From: Lentisphaeria bacterium
GTDB taxonomy: Bacteria; Verrucomicrobiota; Lentisphaeria; Victivallales; Victivallaceae
Length of the DNA: 5,284 nt
Assembly: GCA_018265615.1 (NCBI GenBank)
Contig: JABLYX010000114.1
Span: forward strand, 1-5,284
Direction: 5' to 3'
Part shown: positions 1 through 5,284 of the stretch, one piece after another
How the letters are laid out: each line of letters begins with the position of its first letter
How positions within the stretch are numbered: the first letter of the stretch is position 1
Position numbers and translations under genes: made by a program
The notes under the pieces: model-generated
What the model was told of the DNA's origin: nothing
The model's input: only the letters and a program-made list of their open reading frames with translations
The model's database searches: none

Positions 1-1
1 C

Positions 2-232
2 AAGGCGCTTCGCCCTTGGATCCAGACCGGCGAGGCGCCGGCCCCGACGGACGTCGCACAGATCCTTGGCGCACAGGGGGCGCTCTCCGGCGACCGCCGC
101 ACGATCTTCCACGCGATTGCCGCTGATCCGAATACGCAGAGTAAGCTCGGGCTCGACGAGATCAGCGCAATGACCGATGAACTCTTCGAGGCGCTGGCCG
201 ACTCGATCGATCCGCGTTTCTCTGTGAATTAG
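2..232 (+). CDS. 3' end of a gene, possible GH4-type glycosidase C-terminus (partial)
   Basis: An open frame runs from the left edge to a TAG at 230-232 and gives the last 76 residues of a protein whose start lies outside the window. Codons are strongly G/C-biased at the third position, as in the other genes here. A strong terminator begins 18 bp after the stop, so this is very probably the true end of a transcription unit. The visible part is helical and acidic, with the segment GDRRTIFHAIAADP followed by LGLDEISAMTDELFEAL. From memory this resembles the C-termini of GH4 (NAD-dependent alpha-galactosidase/alpha-glucosidase) enzymes, which carry an 'A..DP.T....LDEI..M.DEL..A' pattern near the end. 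No catalytic or cofactor-binding residue is visible, so the family call is weak. A sugar-related function would fit the neighbouring LacI regulator and hydrolase. The coding call is much firmer than the product call. Confidence 0.7.
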   Translation, partial: KALRPWIQTGEAPAPTDVAQILGAQGALSGDRRTIFHAIAADPNTQSKLGLDEISAMTDELFEALADSIDPRFSVN

Positions 233-250
233 CATAATACCTTGATAAAC

Positions 251-292
251 AGGCGCATGGAGTTGCCGTTTGCAATCCCTGTGCGCTTTTTT
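251..292 (+). terminator. Rho-independent terminator after the upstream gene
   Basis: A long hairpin is followed by a run of six T. The lower stem pairs GCGCA (253-257) with TGCGC (282-286) and continues through two G-U wobbles (258-259 with 280-281) and a G-C pair (260/279). After one mismatch an upper stem pairs TTGC (263-266) with GCAA (272-275) around a CGTTT loop. The T run is 287-292, followed by more T-rich sequence. It lies 18 bp after the stop at 230-232 and separates that gene from the LacI-led operon. Confidence 0.85.
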
Positions 293-304
293 GTTGTTGC
301 TTAT

Positions 305-318
305 TGCAATAAATTGCA
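305..318. promoter_or_regulatory. Perfect inverted repeat TGCAAT-AA-ATTGCA, candidate regulator site
   Basis: Two perfect 6-bp arms flank a 2-bp AA centre (305-310 and 313-318). The site lies about 30 bp upstream of the -35 element of the LacI-gene promoter, centred near -71 relative to a predicted start near 383. A short dyad with a small centre is typical of sites for dimeric HTH regulators. The centre is not the CpG usual for LacI-family operators. It stands in AT-rich DNA where short dyads arise easily, so binding is a hypothesis. It could serve the local LacI protein or a global regulator. Confidence 0.35.
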
Positions 319-347
319 TTAAAATTGAATATATTTGCATTTCGGTC

Positions 348-376
348 TTGCAGTTTTCGGAAAAGTTTGGTATAAT
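348..376 (+). promoter_or_regulatory. Sigma-70-type extended -10 promoter of the regulator operon
   Basis: The -10 hexamer is a perfect TATAAT at 371-376, preceded by TGG at 368-370, which makes a TGn extended -10. A -35-like TTGCAG lies at 348-353, giving the optimal 17-bp spacer; it matches TTGACA at three of six positions, and the extended -10 would compensate. The 323-343 stretch just upstream is A/T-rich and could act as an UP element. Transcription should begin near 383, leaving a leader of about 41 nt before the ATG at 424. No other good promoter was seen before the two downstream genes, so this one probably drives all three. Confidence 0.75.
354..364. promoter_or_regulatory. Candidate repressor operator inside the promoter spacer
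   Basis: The 11-bp palindrome TTTTC-G-GAAAA has perfect 5-bp arms around one central base and contains a CpG at 358-359, as many LacI-family operators do. It sits wholly between the -35 (348-353) and the -10 (371-376), where a bound repressor would block RNA polymerase. The position suggests autorepression by the LacI-type protein encoded immediately downstream. It is shorter than the 14-20 bp usual for LacI-family operators, so this is a plausible guess only. Confidence 0.35.
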
Positions 377-406
377 TAATGGTGTAAAGATGGAAAGCAA
401 TGTTTC

Positions 407-414
407 AGGAAGGA
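407..414 (+). promoter_or_regulatory. Ribosome binding site of the LacI-type gene
   Basis: AGGAAGGA is a strong Shine-Dalgarno match ending 9 nt before the ATG at 424-426. It decides the start: the in-frame ATG at 400 lies upstream of this site and has only a weak GATGGA before it, and it would leave a leader of only about 17 nt from the predicted transcription start. Confidence 0.75.
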
Positions 415-423
415 AATTCCAAG

Positions 424-1461
424 ATGAAGAAGTCCGGAAAAATCGGAGCGGTCAAGCTCTCCGACATCGCGGTACGGACCGGCGTGTCGCAGTCGACCGT
501 TTCCCGCGTATTGAACAACCAGCCCGGCATCAGCGAGGCGACGAGAGACACGGTGCTCTTCACGCTGCGGGAGCTCGGTTATAAAGCGGAGGCGTTCGAT
601 ACGCTGAATCCTGAGAGCGACGGCCGCATGCGCATCGATGTCGTTATCTGCCCGCTTTCGGAGCAGAAGAATCCGATGGGAATGGGATATTACACTACAA
701 TCATCGACGGCATCCGCAGTCGGATTGATGCCGGCGTAGTGAATCTTCGCTTGAATATTGCGACAGAGTCTTCTTCGGAGCTCCAGTTTCGGCGTGACGC
801 CGCCGGTGTCCTGCTGGTGGGGAATCCCTCCTCGAAACTCATGCGGCAACTGCACGAATTCGGCATCCCGTTCGTTATTCTTTCAAACAATCCGCCGGAC
901 AGCGGGGAAGATCTCGTTACGACCGATAAATTTACGGAGAGCCTTCGCGTCTGCAATTTTCTTTATAAACGCGGCATCCGGCGGATCGGCCTTATTGTTC
1001 CGGGCATCGACGTCATCTACAGCGAAGGATTCCGCTGCGGCGCAGCACGGCACGGCGTTGTGCTGCGCGAGGAGGACATCCAGCTCGTTCCAGACACTGA
1101 ACTCGGCAGCTATATTGCGCCGGTCCATGCAATGCTCAAGAAGGGGTCGCTGCCGGAGGCGCTGGTTTTTGCATCATACGACGCGGCCAATCTTTGCGAA
1201 GAGATGCTGAAGCTCAAAGGGGTGCGTGTACCGGAGGACATTCTTCTCGTCGCCTTCACCGACTTTGAGCGCGCCGGATACGAGCGCTATATCTCCATCC
1301 ATTTTGATACGTCGGAGATGAGCCGTCTCGCGATGGAACGTCTGCTGCATAAGATCGCTGAGCCTGACCGTCCCGGATACCGGATTGTTGTGCCCATGCG
1401 GATCCAGGATATTCAGTCAGGAGAAAGAGAGATACAACCCGAGAAGGAGTGCGGAGAATGA
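424..1461 (+). CDS. LacI-family transcriptional regulator
   Basis: This is a 345-residue DNA-binding regulator, the usual length for the family. Residues 12-31 form the LacI helix-turn-helix (LSDIAVRTGVSQSTVSRVLN), followed by the third-helix region up to GY at 52-53. Residues from about 70 to 335 are a periplasmic-binding-protein-like sensor domain, with a DAAGVLLVG strand near 125, YDAAN near 252 in place of the usual NDxxA, and VPEDILLVAFTDFE in place of VPxDIxVxGFDD. The linker is odd: the usual YxPNxxAxxL hinge helix is replaced by YKAEAFDTL at 53-61, so minor-groove contact at a central CpG may differ. The start at 424 is chosen for its Shine-Dalgarno; an alternative at 400 would add eight residues. 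It is first in an operon, its stop overlaps the next start as ATGA, and it probably controls the hydrolase two genes down in response to a sugar. The effector cannot be told from sequence alone, nor whether it represses or activates. Confidence 0.92.
   Translation: MKKSGKIGAVKLSDIAVRTGVSQSTVSRVLNNQPGISEATRDTVLFTLRELGYKAEAFDTLNPESDGRMRIDVVICPLSEQKNPMGMGYYTTIIDGIRSRIDAGVVNLRLNIATESSSELQFRRDAAGVLLVGNPSSKLMRQLHEFGIPFVILSNNPPDSGEDLVTTDKFTESLRVCNFLYKRGIRRIGLIVPGIDVIYSEGFRCGAARHGVVLREEDIQLVPDTELGSYIAPVHAMLKKGSLPEALVFASYDAANLCEEMLKLKGVRVPEDILLVAFTDFERAGYERYISIHFDTSEMSRLAMERLLHKIAEPDRPGYRIVVPMRIQDIQSGEREIQPEKECGE
1444..1449 (+). promoter_or_regulatory. Ribosome binding site of the pseudopilin gene, inside the LacI gene
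   Basis: AAGGAG ends 8 nt before the ATG at 1458-1460. It lies in the last codons of the regulator gene, so both proteins are read from overlapping RNA. It also argues against the in-frame GTG at 1449, which overlaps the site itself. Confidence 0.75.
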
Positions 1462-2177
1462 ACCGGAAACATTTTACATTGATCGAGCTGCTCGTCGTGA
1501 TTGCCATCATCGCTATTCTCGCTTCAATGCTGCTGCCTGCATTGAACCGGGCGCGGCAGAGCGCGCGCGACACCTCTTGTATCAACAATCTTAAGCAGAT
1601 CGGAGCAGTTCATCTGTTTTACGCCAATGATAACAAGGACATACTTGTTGCTGCCGCATCGGCGGATTTTCCGCAGCGCTGGGCTCCGTTCCTCTGGTCG
1701 CGCGGTTACCTGCCCGATCTGACCGCGAACTGCAAATCCGTCTGGGATGTCAATGCGGAATACAATAAGCATGGTTTCTGGAACTGTCCCTCCCAGCCGG
1801 TAGCGAAGAATTGTGAGCTGAGCAGTTACGGTATTCCGAGTGGAACTCCGAAAAGCGGTGGTGTGCTGACCACCGGCGGGACCGGGTGCTATTACCGGGC
1901 GCTCAATCGTATGAATTCCAGGGATGTCATCTGTGCGGACAGTGTCCGCTTCGGCGGTTCCTGGCCGCAGCCTTACAATATTCAATCGGGCGACGGCACC
2001 AAAAATACGGCGGTCGCAGCGGAACGGGTGATTCACCTGAGGCACAGCAACCGCGCGCGCGCCCACGGTGTCGTAATTGACGGTCATGTGGAGCGCATGA
2101 CCGCCGGATACCTCAGGGAACTCGGCTTGTATAAATGTACCGACTACGTTGATTTTCCGACTCCGTGGCAAGAATAG
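1458..2177 (+). CDS. Pseudopilin-like protein with prepilin N-terminus and H-X-DG C-terminus
   Basis: This is a 239-residue protein of the type II secretion pseudopilin-like group. Residues 1-5 (MNRKH) are a basic leader, and residues 6-26 are the hydrophobic prepilin helix beginning FTLIELLVVIAI. Cleavage before F6 would place E10 at +5, the conserved glutamate of this class. The residue before the cleavage site is His rather than the usual Gly, which I recall as common in Lentisphaerota copies. Helix continuation and the SCINNLKQIG segment (40-49) follow, then a globular domain of about 150 residues with several cysteines. Near the C-terminus is the 'H-X9-DG' processing-associated motif in a variant form: H196, then D208-G209, then HVE. 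The spacing is 11 residues instead of 9. Such proteins form large paralogous sets in Lentisphaerota and planctomycetes; their function is not established. It overlaps the LacI gene by ATGA and precedes the hydrolase by 27 bp, so translation is probably coupled and the role linked to the same glycan. Confidence 0.9.
   Translation: MNRKHFTLIELLVVIAIIAILASMLLPALNRARQSARDTSCINNLKQIGAVHLFYANDNKDILVAAASADFPQRWAPFLWSRGYLPDLTANCKSVWDVNAEYNKHGFWNCPSQPVAKNCELSSYGIPSGTPKSGGVLTTGGTGCYYRALNRMNSRDVICADSVRFGGSWPQPYNIQSGDGTKNTAVAAERVIHLRHSNRARAHGVVIDGHVERMTAGYLRELGLYKCTDYVDFPTPWQE
2052..2061. repeat. (CG)5 dinucleotide tract within the pseudopilin gene
   Basis: Five CG units encode the Arg-Ala-Arg-Ala stretch (residues 199-202) between H196 and D208-G209 of the pseudopilin. 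Removing one Arg-Ala pair (6 bp) would restore the family's H-X9-DG spacing, so the tract may record a replication-slippage expansion that kept the frame. Confidence 0.6.
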
Positions 2178-2189
2178 GCGCATACAACC

Positions 2190-2196
2190 GGAAAGG
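2190..2196 (+). promoter_or_regulatory. Ribosome binding site of the hydrolase gene
   Basis: GGAAAGG lies 8 nt before the ATG at 2205-2207, within the 27-bp gap after the pseudopilin stop. It supports this start, which also gives a complete signal peptide. No terminator or promoter is visible in the gap. Confidence 0.65.
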
Positions 2197-2204
2197 CTGT
2201 CAAG

Positions 2205-5200
2205 ATGAATTTCTCACGTTGCTCCCTGGCTGCACTGCTGCTGTGCGCATTTGCCTCGATCAGCGGGGCGGAGCTGCTCAGATTTCGGGCCGGAGAGGTG
2301 ACGCTGGCCGGTGAGAAACGGGCCGGCACGGACAAATTCTCCATCTCTGCGGAACAGTTGCCGGATACCGGCCGCGAAGGGACTGTGCTACGCTGGACTC
2401 CCGGCTGTTCACCATTTATCGAGTGCTGGAGTTCTGCCCGGATGGCAGCATTCAGCCAGTTCCATGCGGCGGAATTTACTTTGAACGCGTGGCTCCTGCC
2501 GAACCACTCCGTCGACAGCGTCACACTGAGATTCATTGATGCGCAGGGGGAGGTCTTTCAGTTCTGGAGAGAGGCGTTGCAGAGCATGAGCGGCAGACAG
2601 AAATTCACCTGCCGCATCGACTCTTCGCGGGAGTATGCGAATTCATTCGGCGGTAACCGGGACAAAAAGATCGATTGGCCGCTGCGCTTCCACGGGATTG
2701 TTTGCGGCGGACTGGACAAGGTCCGGCAGCCGGGCGGAATCATTCTCGATTCTCTGGAGTACCGGATCGAAGGCGCTGCAGTCACGGTGGGATTCTCTCC
2801 GGAACACCCCCTGAATCTGGTGCTGCCGGAGATGAAGATACCGCCGTCGCTCTGCTTTCGCAACCACGGCTCGGAATCGACCCGGCTGACCGGCGCGGTG
2901 AAGGTTCGGGATGCGTATGGCCGGGAACATTCCGCAGATATTGCCGTTGAGGTTCCGGCGGAAAGCGGGGACGGCGTCCTGTCTCCCCTCCCGGGGGATT
3001 TCAGCCGTCTCGGCATCTGGTACGCTTCGTGGACGCTCCGGGATGACGCGGGGAAACGATACGACGGGACGCGGCAGTTCGCCGCAATGGTTCCGGCCTT
3101 GCCGTTCGGCACGGGCGGCTTTCTGCTCGGAGCGTCCGGTGCCGCCGGACCGAACGGAAGGTTGGCGCAGGAGCTTGCCGGTGTGCGTTCCCTGCGCAGC
3201 AATCCGGACTGGTGGCAGATGCAACCGAAGCCGGAGGCATGGGATTACCGGATACACGATAAATTTTTCGCATCCTGCGCCCGGCGGAATCTTGCAGTCC
3301 ACTTCCTCATCGGTCCGCCGCCGGAATGGGCAGTCCCGAAGGATTACAAACCGATCAATCCAAAGGCGAAAAACGCCTGGAAACGGCCTGATTATGAAGC
3401 GTACCGGGCCTTCCTCTCACGTCTTGCGGAACGGTACAAAGGCCGGGGGACGATTTACATCGTCGGCAACGAGCCGGATCTGGTCAGCTTCTGTAACTTT
3501 TCCGACGACGAGTATCTCGAAATGCTGAAAATTGCATACCGGACAATCAAGGCCGCCGATCCTGGGGCGCTTGTGGCAAACGGCGGAATTTCCAGTATTT
3601 TCAGTGCGGCTCCGCGCAGCAGCGATTTCCTCCGGTGTCATCCGAAGCTGCTTTCACGCCTTCTGACTGAAGGGAGACAATATTACGACGTGTTCGATTT
3701 CCATGGACACGGCCCGGCATCCATTTACCGCGACCAGCTCCGGGAACTGCGCAAGATGAAGGCCATCGGCGCCGGGAAGCCATGGATTTCTGCCGAAACC
3801 GGCATTTCCTCCACCGGGATCGGAGAACTGGAACAGGCGAGGACCCTGTTCAAGAAGGTGATTCTTGCCCGCGCCTATGGCGCGTCAAGCTACGACTGGT
3901 ATAATTTCTGGGACATCGGCACCGATCCGGCCGATCCGGAACATAATTTCGGGTTGCTGAAGCACGATTATCAACCGAAAGCCGCTTATCCGGTCTTCAA
4001 CATCATGGCCCGTTATTTCCAGACGCCGGAATTTGTCCGGCAGTTCGAGGAGGGCGAGAATGTCTACGGCTGCTTTTTTCGGGAAGAAGACGGCGAATAC
4101 CGTATTCCGTATTGGTCGTTCAACCAGCTTGACCCGGAGCAGCTGATTATACTGACCGGAATCGGCGCATCCGCAGTCGGAGTGGATCTGTTCGGCAATG
4201 AATCAGCCTGTGAAGTTCGCAACGGTGCGGTGCTGTTGAAGGTCTCGGAGGACCCCGCGTTCCTGCGGACCGTTGCGGATGCCGATCCGCAGTGGCGCGG
4301 TCTGCTCCTTTCCTGCGATGCACTCTCCATCACACCGGGAGAAAACGGGGTATTCCGCTTTCATCTGCGCAATCCGCTTGACCGGAGGCTCGACTGTCGT
4401 TTTGTGTTCCGCCTGCCTGCCGGGCTTGCTGCCGAGACGGAGAAGAGCATATCGCTCGGCCCCGGCCGCTCGGCCGATGTGAAGTTGAATGTGAGGGCGG
4501 AGGAGGGATTCCGTTCTTTCCCCCTGAATCCGGAACGGGTGGAAATTGCGTTCTTTGCGAATGACTTTCCGGAGGCGAAGCTGAACCGGGCGGTCGTTTC
4601 AAACATTCCGGTTCGTTTAGACGTTTATCCGGAGTTGCCGACATTCCGGCTCGATGACGCATCGCAGGTTATGAATTACGCAATCAGCGGCCCCGAAAAT
4701 CATTTGCTCTGGAAAGGAGCGGATGACTTGAGCGCCGATATTTTCCTGGCCCGCAATCAGAAGTATCTGCGTCTGAAAGCCGTGGTCCGGGATGACGTTC
4801 ATCATCAGCCGTACCGAGGGGGCGGTGTTTGGAACGGCGACGGCATTCAATTCGCCATCCGGCTTCCGGATCAGAAGCGGACCTGGGAGTTCGGGCTGAC
4901 CCGGCTCGCGAACGGAAGCAGTGAAGTATGGTGCTGGAATGCGCCGGCGGGATTCGATCCGGCTGAAACCGCCCGCCGGATTACACTGGAAACAGTCCGC
5001 GACGATCGGGCCGGCAAAACGGTTTATGAGGCGCAGATTCCGTTGGAGGCGATCGGACTGACGCAGGCATGCGGCAAAGCCGGCTTCCATTTCAACCTGC
5101 TGGTGAATGACAACGACGGTGAAAAGCGCGAGAGCTGTATCCGCATTGTTCCGGGCATCGAAAGCGATAAAAACTGGACTTGCTATCCGCTTGTGAATTT

Positions 5201-5207
5201 CCGCTGA
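2205..5207 (+). CDS. Secreted multidomain clan GH-A glycoside hydrolase with CBM9-like C-terminal domain
   Basis: This 1000-residue exported enzyme probably hydrolyses a polysaccharide outside the cytoplasm. Residues 1-22 are a Sec signal peptide (basic MNFSR, hydrophobic core, likely cleavage after SGA at 20-22); no lipobox is seen. Residues 23 to about 190 look like a beta-sandwich, and about 190-300 like an Ig-type domain; neither is identified. Residues about 306-605 fit a (beta/alpha)8 barrel: GPPPEWA at 370-376, NEPD at 422-425 with E423 as likely acid/base, HGHG at 500-503, AETG at 530-533 with E531 as likely nucleophile, and YDWYNFW at 563-569. The NEP plus late Glu pair indicates a retaining clan GH-A enzyme. 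GH39 or GH5-like families are nearest by feel, but the exact family and substrate are not clear. About 610-690 resembles the sandwich that follows the barrel in GH39-type enzymes, and about 697-805 another Ig-like domain. Residues 807-1000 look like a CBM9/DOMON-type binding domain (DDVHHQ 863-868, WNGDG 876-880). It is third in the operon and presumably controlled by the LacI protein. Confidence 0.88.
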   Translation: MNFSRCSLAALLLCAFASISGAELLRFRAGEVTLAGEKRAGTDKFSISAEQLPDTGREGTVLRWTPGCSPFIECWSSARMAAFSQFHAAEFTLNAWLLPNHSVDSVTLRFIDAQGEVFQFWREALQSMSGRQKFTCRIDSSREYANSFGGNRDKKIDWPLRFHGIVCGGLDKVRQPGGIILDSLEYRIEGAAVTVGFSPEHPLNLVLPEMKIPPSLCFRNHGSESTRLTGAVKVRDAYGREHSADIAVEVPAESGDGVLSPLPGDFSRLGIWYASWTLRDDAGKRYDGTRQFAAMVPALPFGTGGFLLGASGAAGPNGRLAQELAGVRSLRSNPDWWQMQPKPEAWDYRIHDKFFASCARRNLAVHFLIGPPPEWAVPKDYKPINPKAKNAWKRPDYEAYRAFLSRLAERYKGRGTIYIVGNEPDLVSFCNFSDDEYLEMLKIAYRTIKAADPGALVANGGISSIFSAAPRSSDFLRCHPKLLSRLLTEGRQYYDVFDFHGHGPASIYRDQLRELRKMKAIGAGKPWISAETGISSTGIGELEQARTLFKKVILARAYGASSYDWYNFWDIGTDPADPEHNFGLLKHDYQPKAAYPVFNIMARYFQTPEFVRQFEEGENVYGCFFREEDGEYRIPYWSFNQLDPEQLIILTGIGASAVGVDLFGNESACEVRNGAVLLKVSEDPAFLRTVADADPQWRGLLLSCDALSITPGENGVFRFHLRNPLDRRLDCRFVFRLPAGLAAETEKSISLGPGRSADVKLNVRAEEGFRSFPLNPERVEIAFFANDFPEAKLNRAVVSNIPVRLDVYPELPTFRLDDASQVMNYAISGPENHLLWKGADDLSADIFLARNQKYLRLKAVVRDDVHHQPYRGGGVWNGDGIQFAIRLPDQKRTWEFGLTRLANGSSEVWCWNAPAGFDPAETARRITLETVRDDRAGKTVYEAQIPLEAIGLTQACGKAGFHFNLLVNDNDGEKRESCIRIVPGIESDKNWTCYPLVNFR

Positions 5208-5236
5208 ACTCGTTTCCGGGCGAGGAGAACTGCGGC

Positions 5237-5284
5237 TCAGAATTCGCCGCGCGGCTGGTAGAAGAGCTTGTCGGTTCCGATCTC
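5237..5284 (-). CDS. 3' end of a convergent gene (partial, unidentified)
   Basis: Read on the minus strand, the right edge gives 15 codons ending in TGA (complement of 5237-5239): EIGTDKLFYQPRGEF. Eleven of these codons end in G or C, with no rare-looking codons, matching the usage of the other genes. It would converge on the hydrolase gene with 29 bp between the two stops. The fragment is too short to identify, and an open frame of this length could be chance. Confidence 0.4.
   Translation of the reverse strand, partial: EIGTDKLFYQPRGEF

Noticed and set aside
379..387. Tiny ATG-GTG-TAA leader reading frame near the transcription start
   Set aside because: It lies at or before the predicted transcription start near 383 and has no ribosome site, so it is unlikely to be translated.
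408..420. GGAA/TTCC hairpin around the Shine-Dalgarno of the LacI-type gene as an RNA switch
   Set aside because: The stem is only 4 bp of mixed A-T and G-C around a 5-nt loop, and no competing structure or conserved riboswitch feature is visible.
400..423. ATG at 400 as an upstream start for the LacI-type protein
   Set aside because: The strong AGGAAGGA lies after it and is correctly spaced for the ATG at 424. The extra residues MFQEGNSK are not part of the family fold.
1524..2183. 219-codon open frame on the minus strand, antisense to the pseudopilin gene
   Set aside because: It lies opposite a well-recognised gene, has no credible ribosome site, and its product shows no family features. 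G/C-biased third positions commonly leave antisense frames open.
2558..3302. Long minus-strand open frames opposite the hydrolase N-terminal half (214 and 219 codons)
   Set aside because: Two overlapping frames rich in Arg, Pro and Ser with low-complexity character, wholly inside the 1000-residue hydrolase gene; they are reading-frame shadows.
4617..5090. 157-codon minus-strand open frame opposite the CBM9-like domain
   Set aside because: The plus strand here encodes a recognisable domain. The minus frame has no recognisable motif or ribosome site.
5209..5224. CTCG/CGAG hairpin after the hydrolase gene as a terminator
   Set aside because: It has only four base pairs, an 8-nt loop and no T run on either strand.
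1..5284. CRISPR arrays, tRNA or rRNA genes, insertion sequences and phage features
   Set aside because: No spaced direct repeats, cloverleaf, terminal inverted repeats or transposase-like frames were seen on either strand. The window is almost fully explained by the genes described.

Overview
The window looks like a polysaccharide-utilisation locus from a member of the Lentisphaerota (Victivallis-like). A related PVC-group bacterium such as a kiritimatiellote or planctomycete is the main alternative. The inference rests on gene content: a LacI-type regulator, then a short pseudopilin-like protein with an FTLIELLVVIAI N-terminus and a C-terminal H-x-DG motif, then a large secreted glycoside hydrolase. 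This is a recurrent layout in that group as I recall it. The coding DNA is fairly GC-rich with G/C-biased third positions, and the 233-423 intergenic region is much more AT-rich.

Layout. Positions 2-232 hold the last 76 codons of a plus-strand gene, possibly a GH4-type glycosidase. A strong intrinsic terminator (251-292) closes that unit. An AT-rich regulatory stretch follows, with a perfect inverted repeat (305-318), repeated TTGC words, and an extended -10 promoter (348-376) whose spacer contains a small palindrome that could be an operator. That promoter starts a three-gene operon: a LacI-family regulator (424-1461), a pseudopilin-like H-X-DG protein (1458-2177) overlapping it by an ATGA junction, and, 27 bp further on, a 1000-residue secreted multidomain clan GH-A hydrolase with a CBM9-like C-terminus (2205-5207). 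A convergent minus-strand gene enters from the right edge; only its last 15 codons are visible (5237-5284).

How it may work (inference). The regulator probably senses a sugar released from a polysaccharide and controls its own operon. The hydrolase is exported by a Sec signal peptide, cuts a glycan with the retaining pair E423/E531, and holds it through its carbohydrate-binding-like domains. The pseudopilin-like protein has an unknown role; its tight coupling to the regulator and hydrolase suggests work at the cell surface or in secretion on the same substrate. The most interesting points are this regulator/pseudopilin/hydrolase cassette, the altered H-X11-DG spacing at a (CG)5 tract in the pseudopilin, the non-canonical hinge of the LacI protein, and the unassigned GH-A family of the hydrolase.
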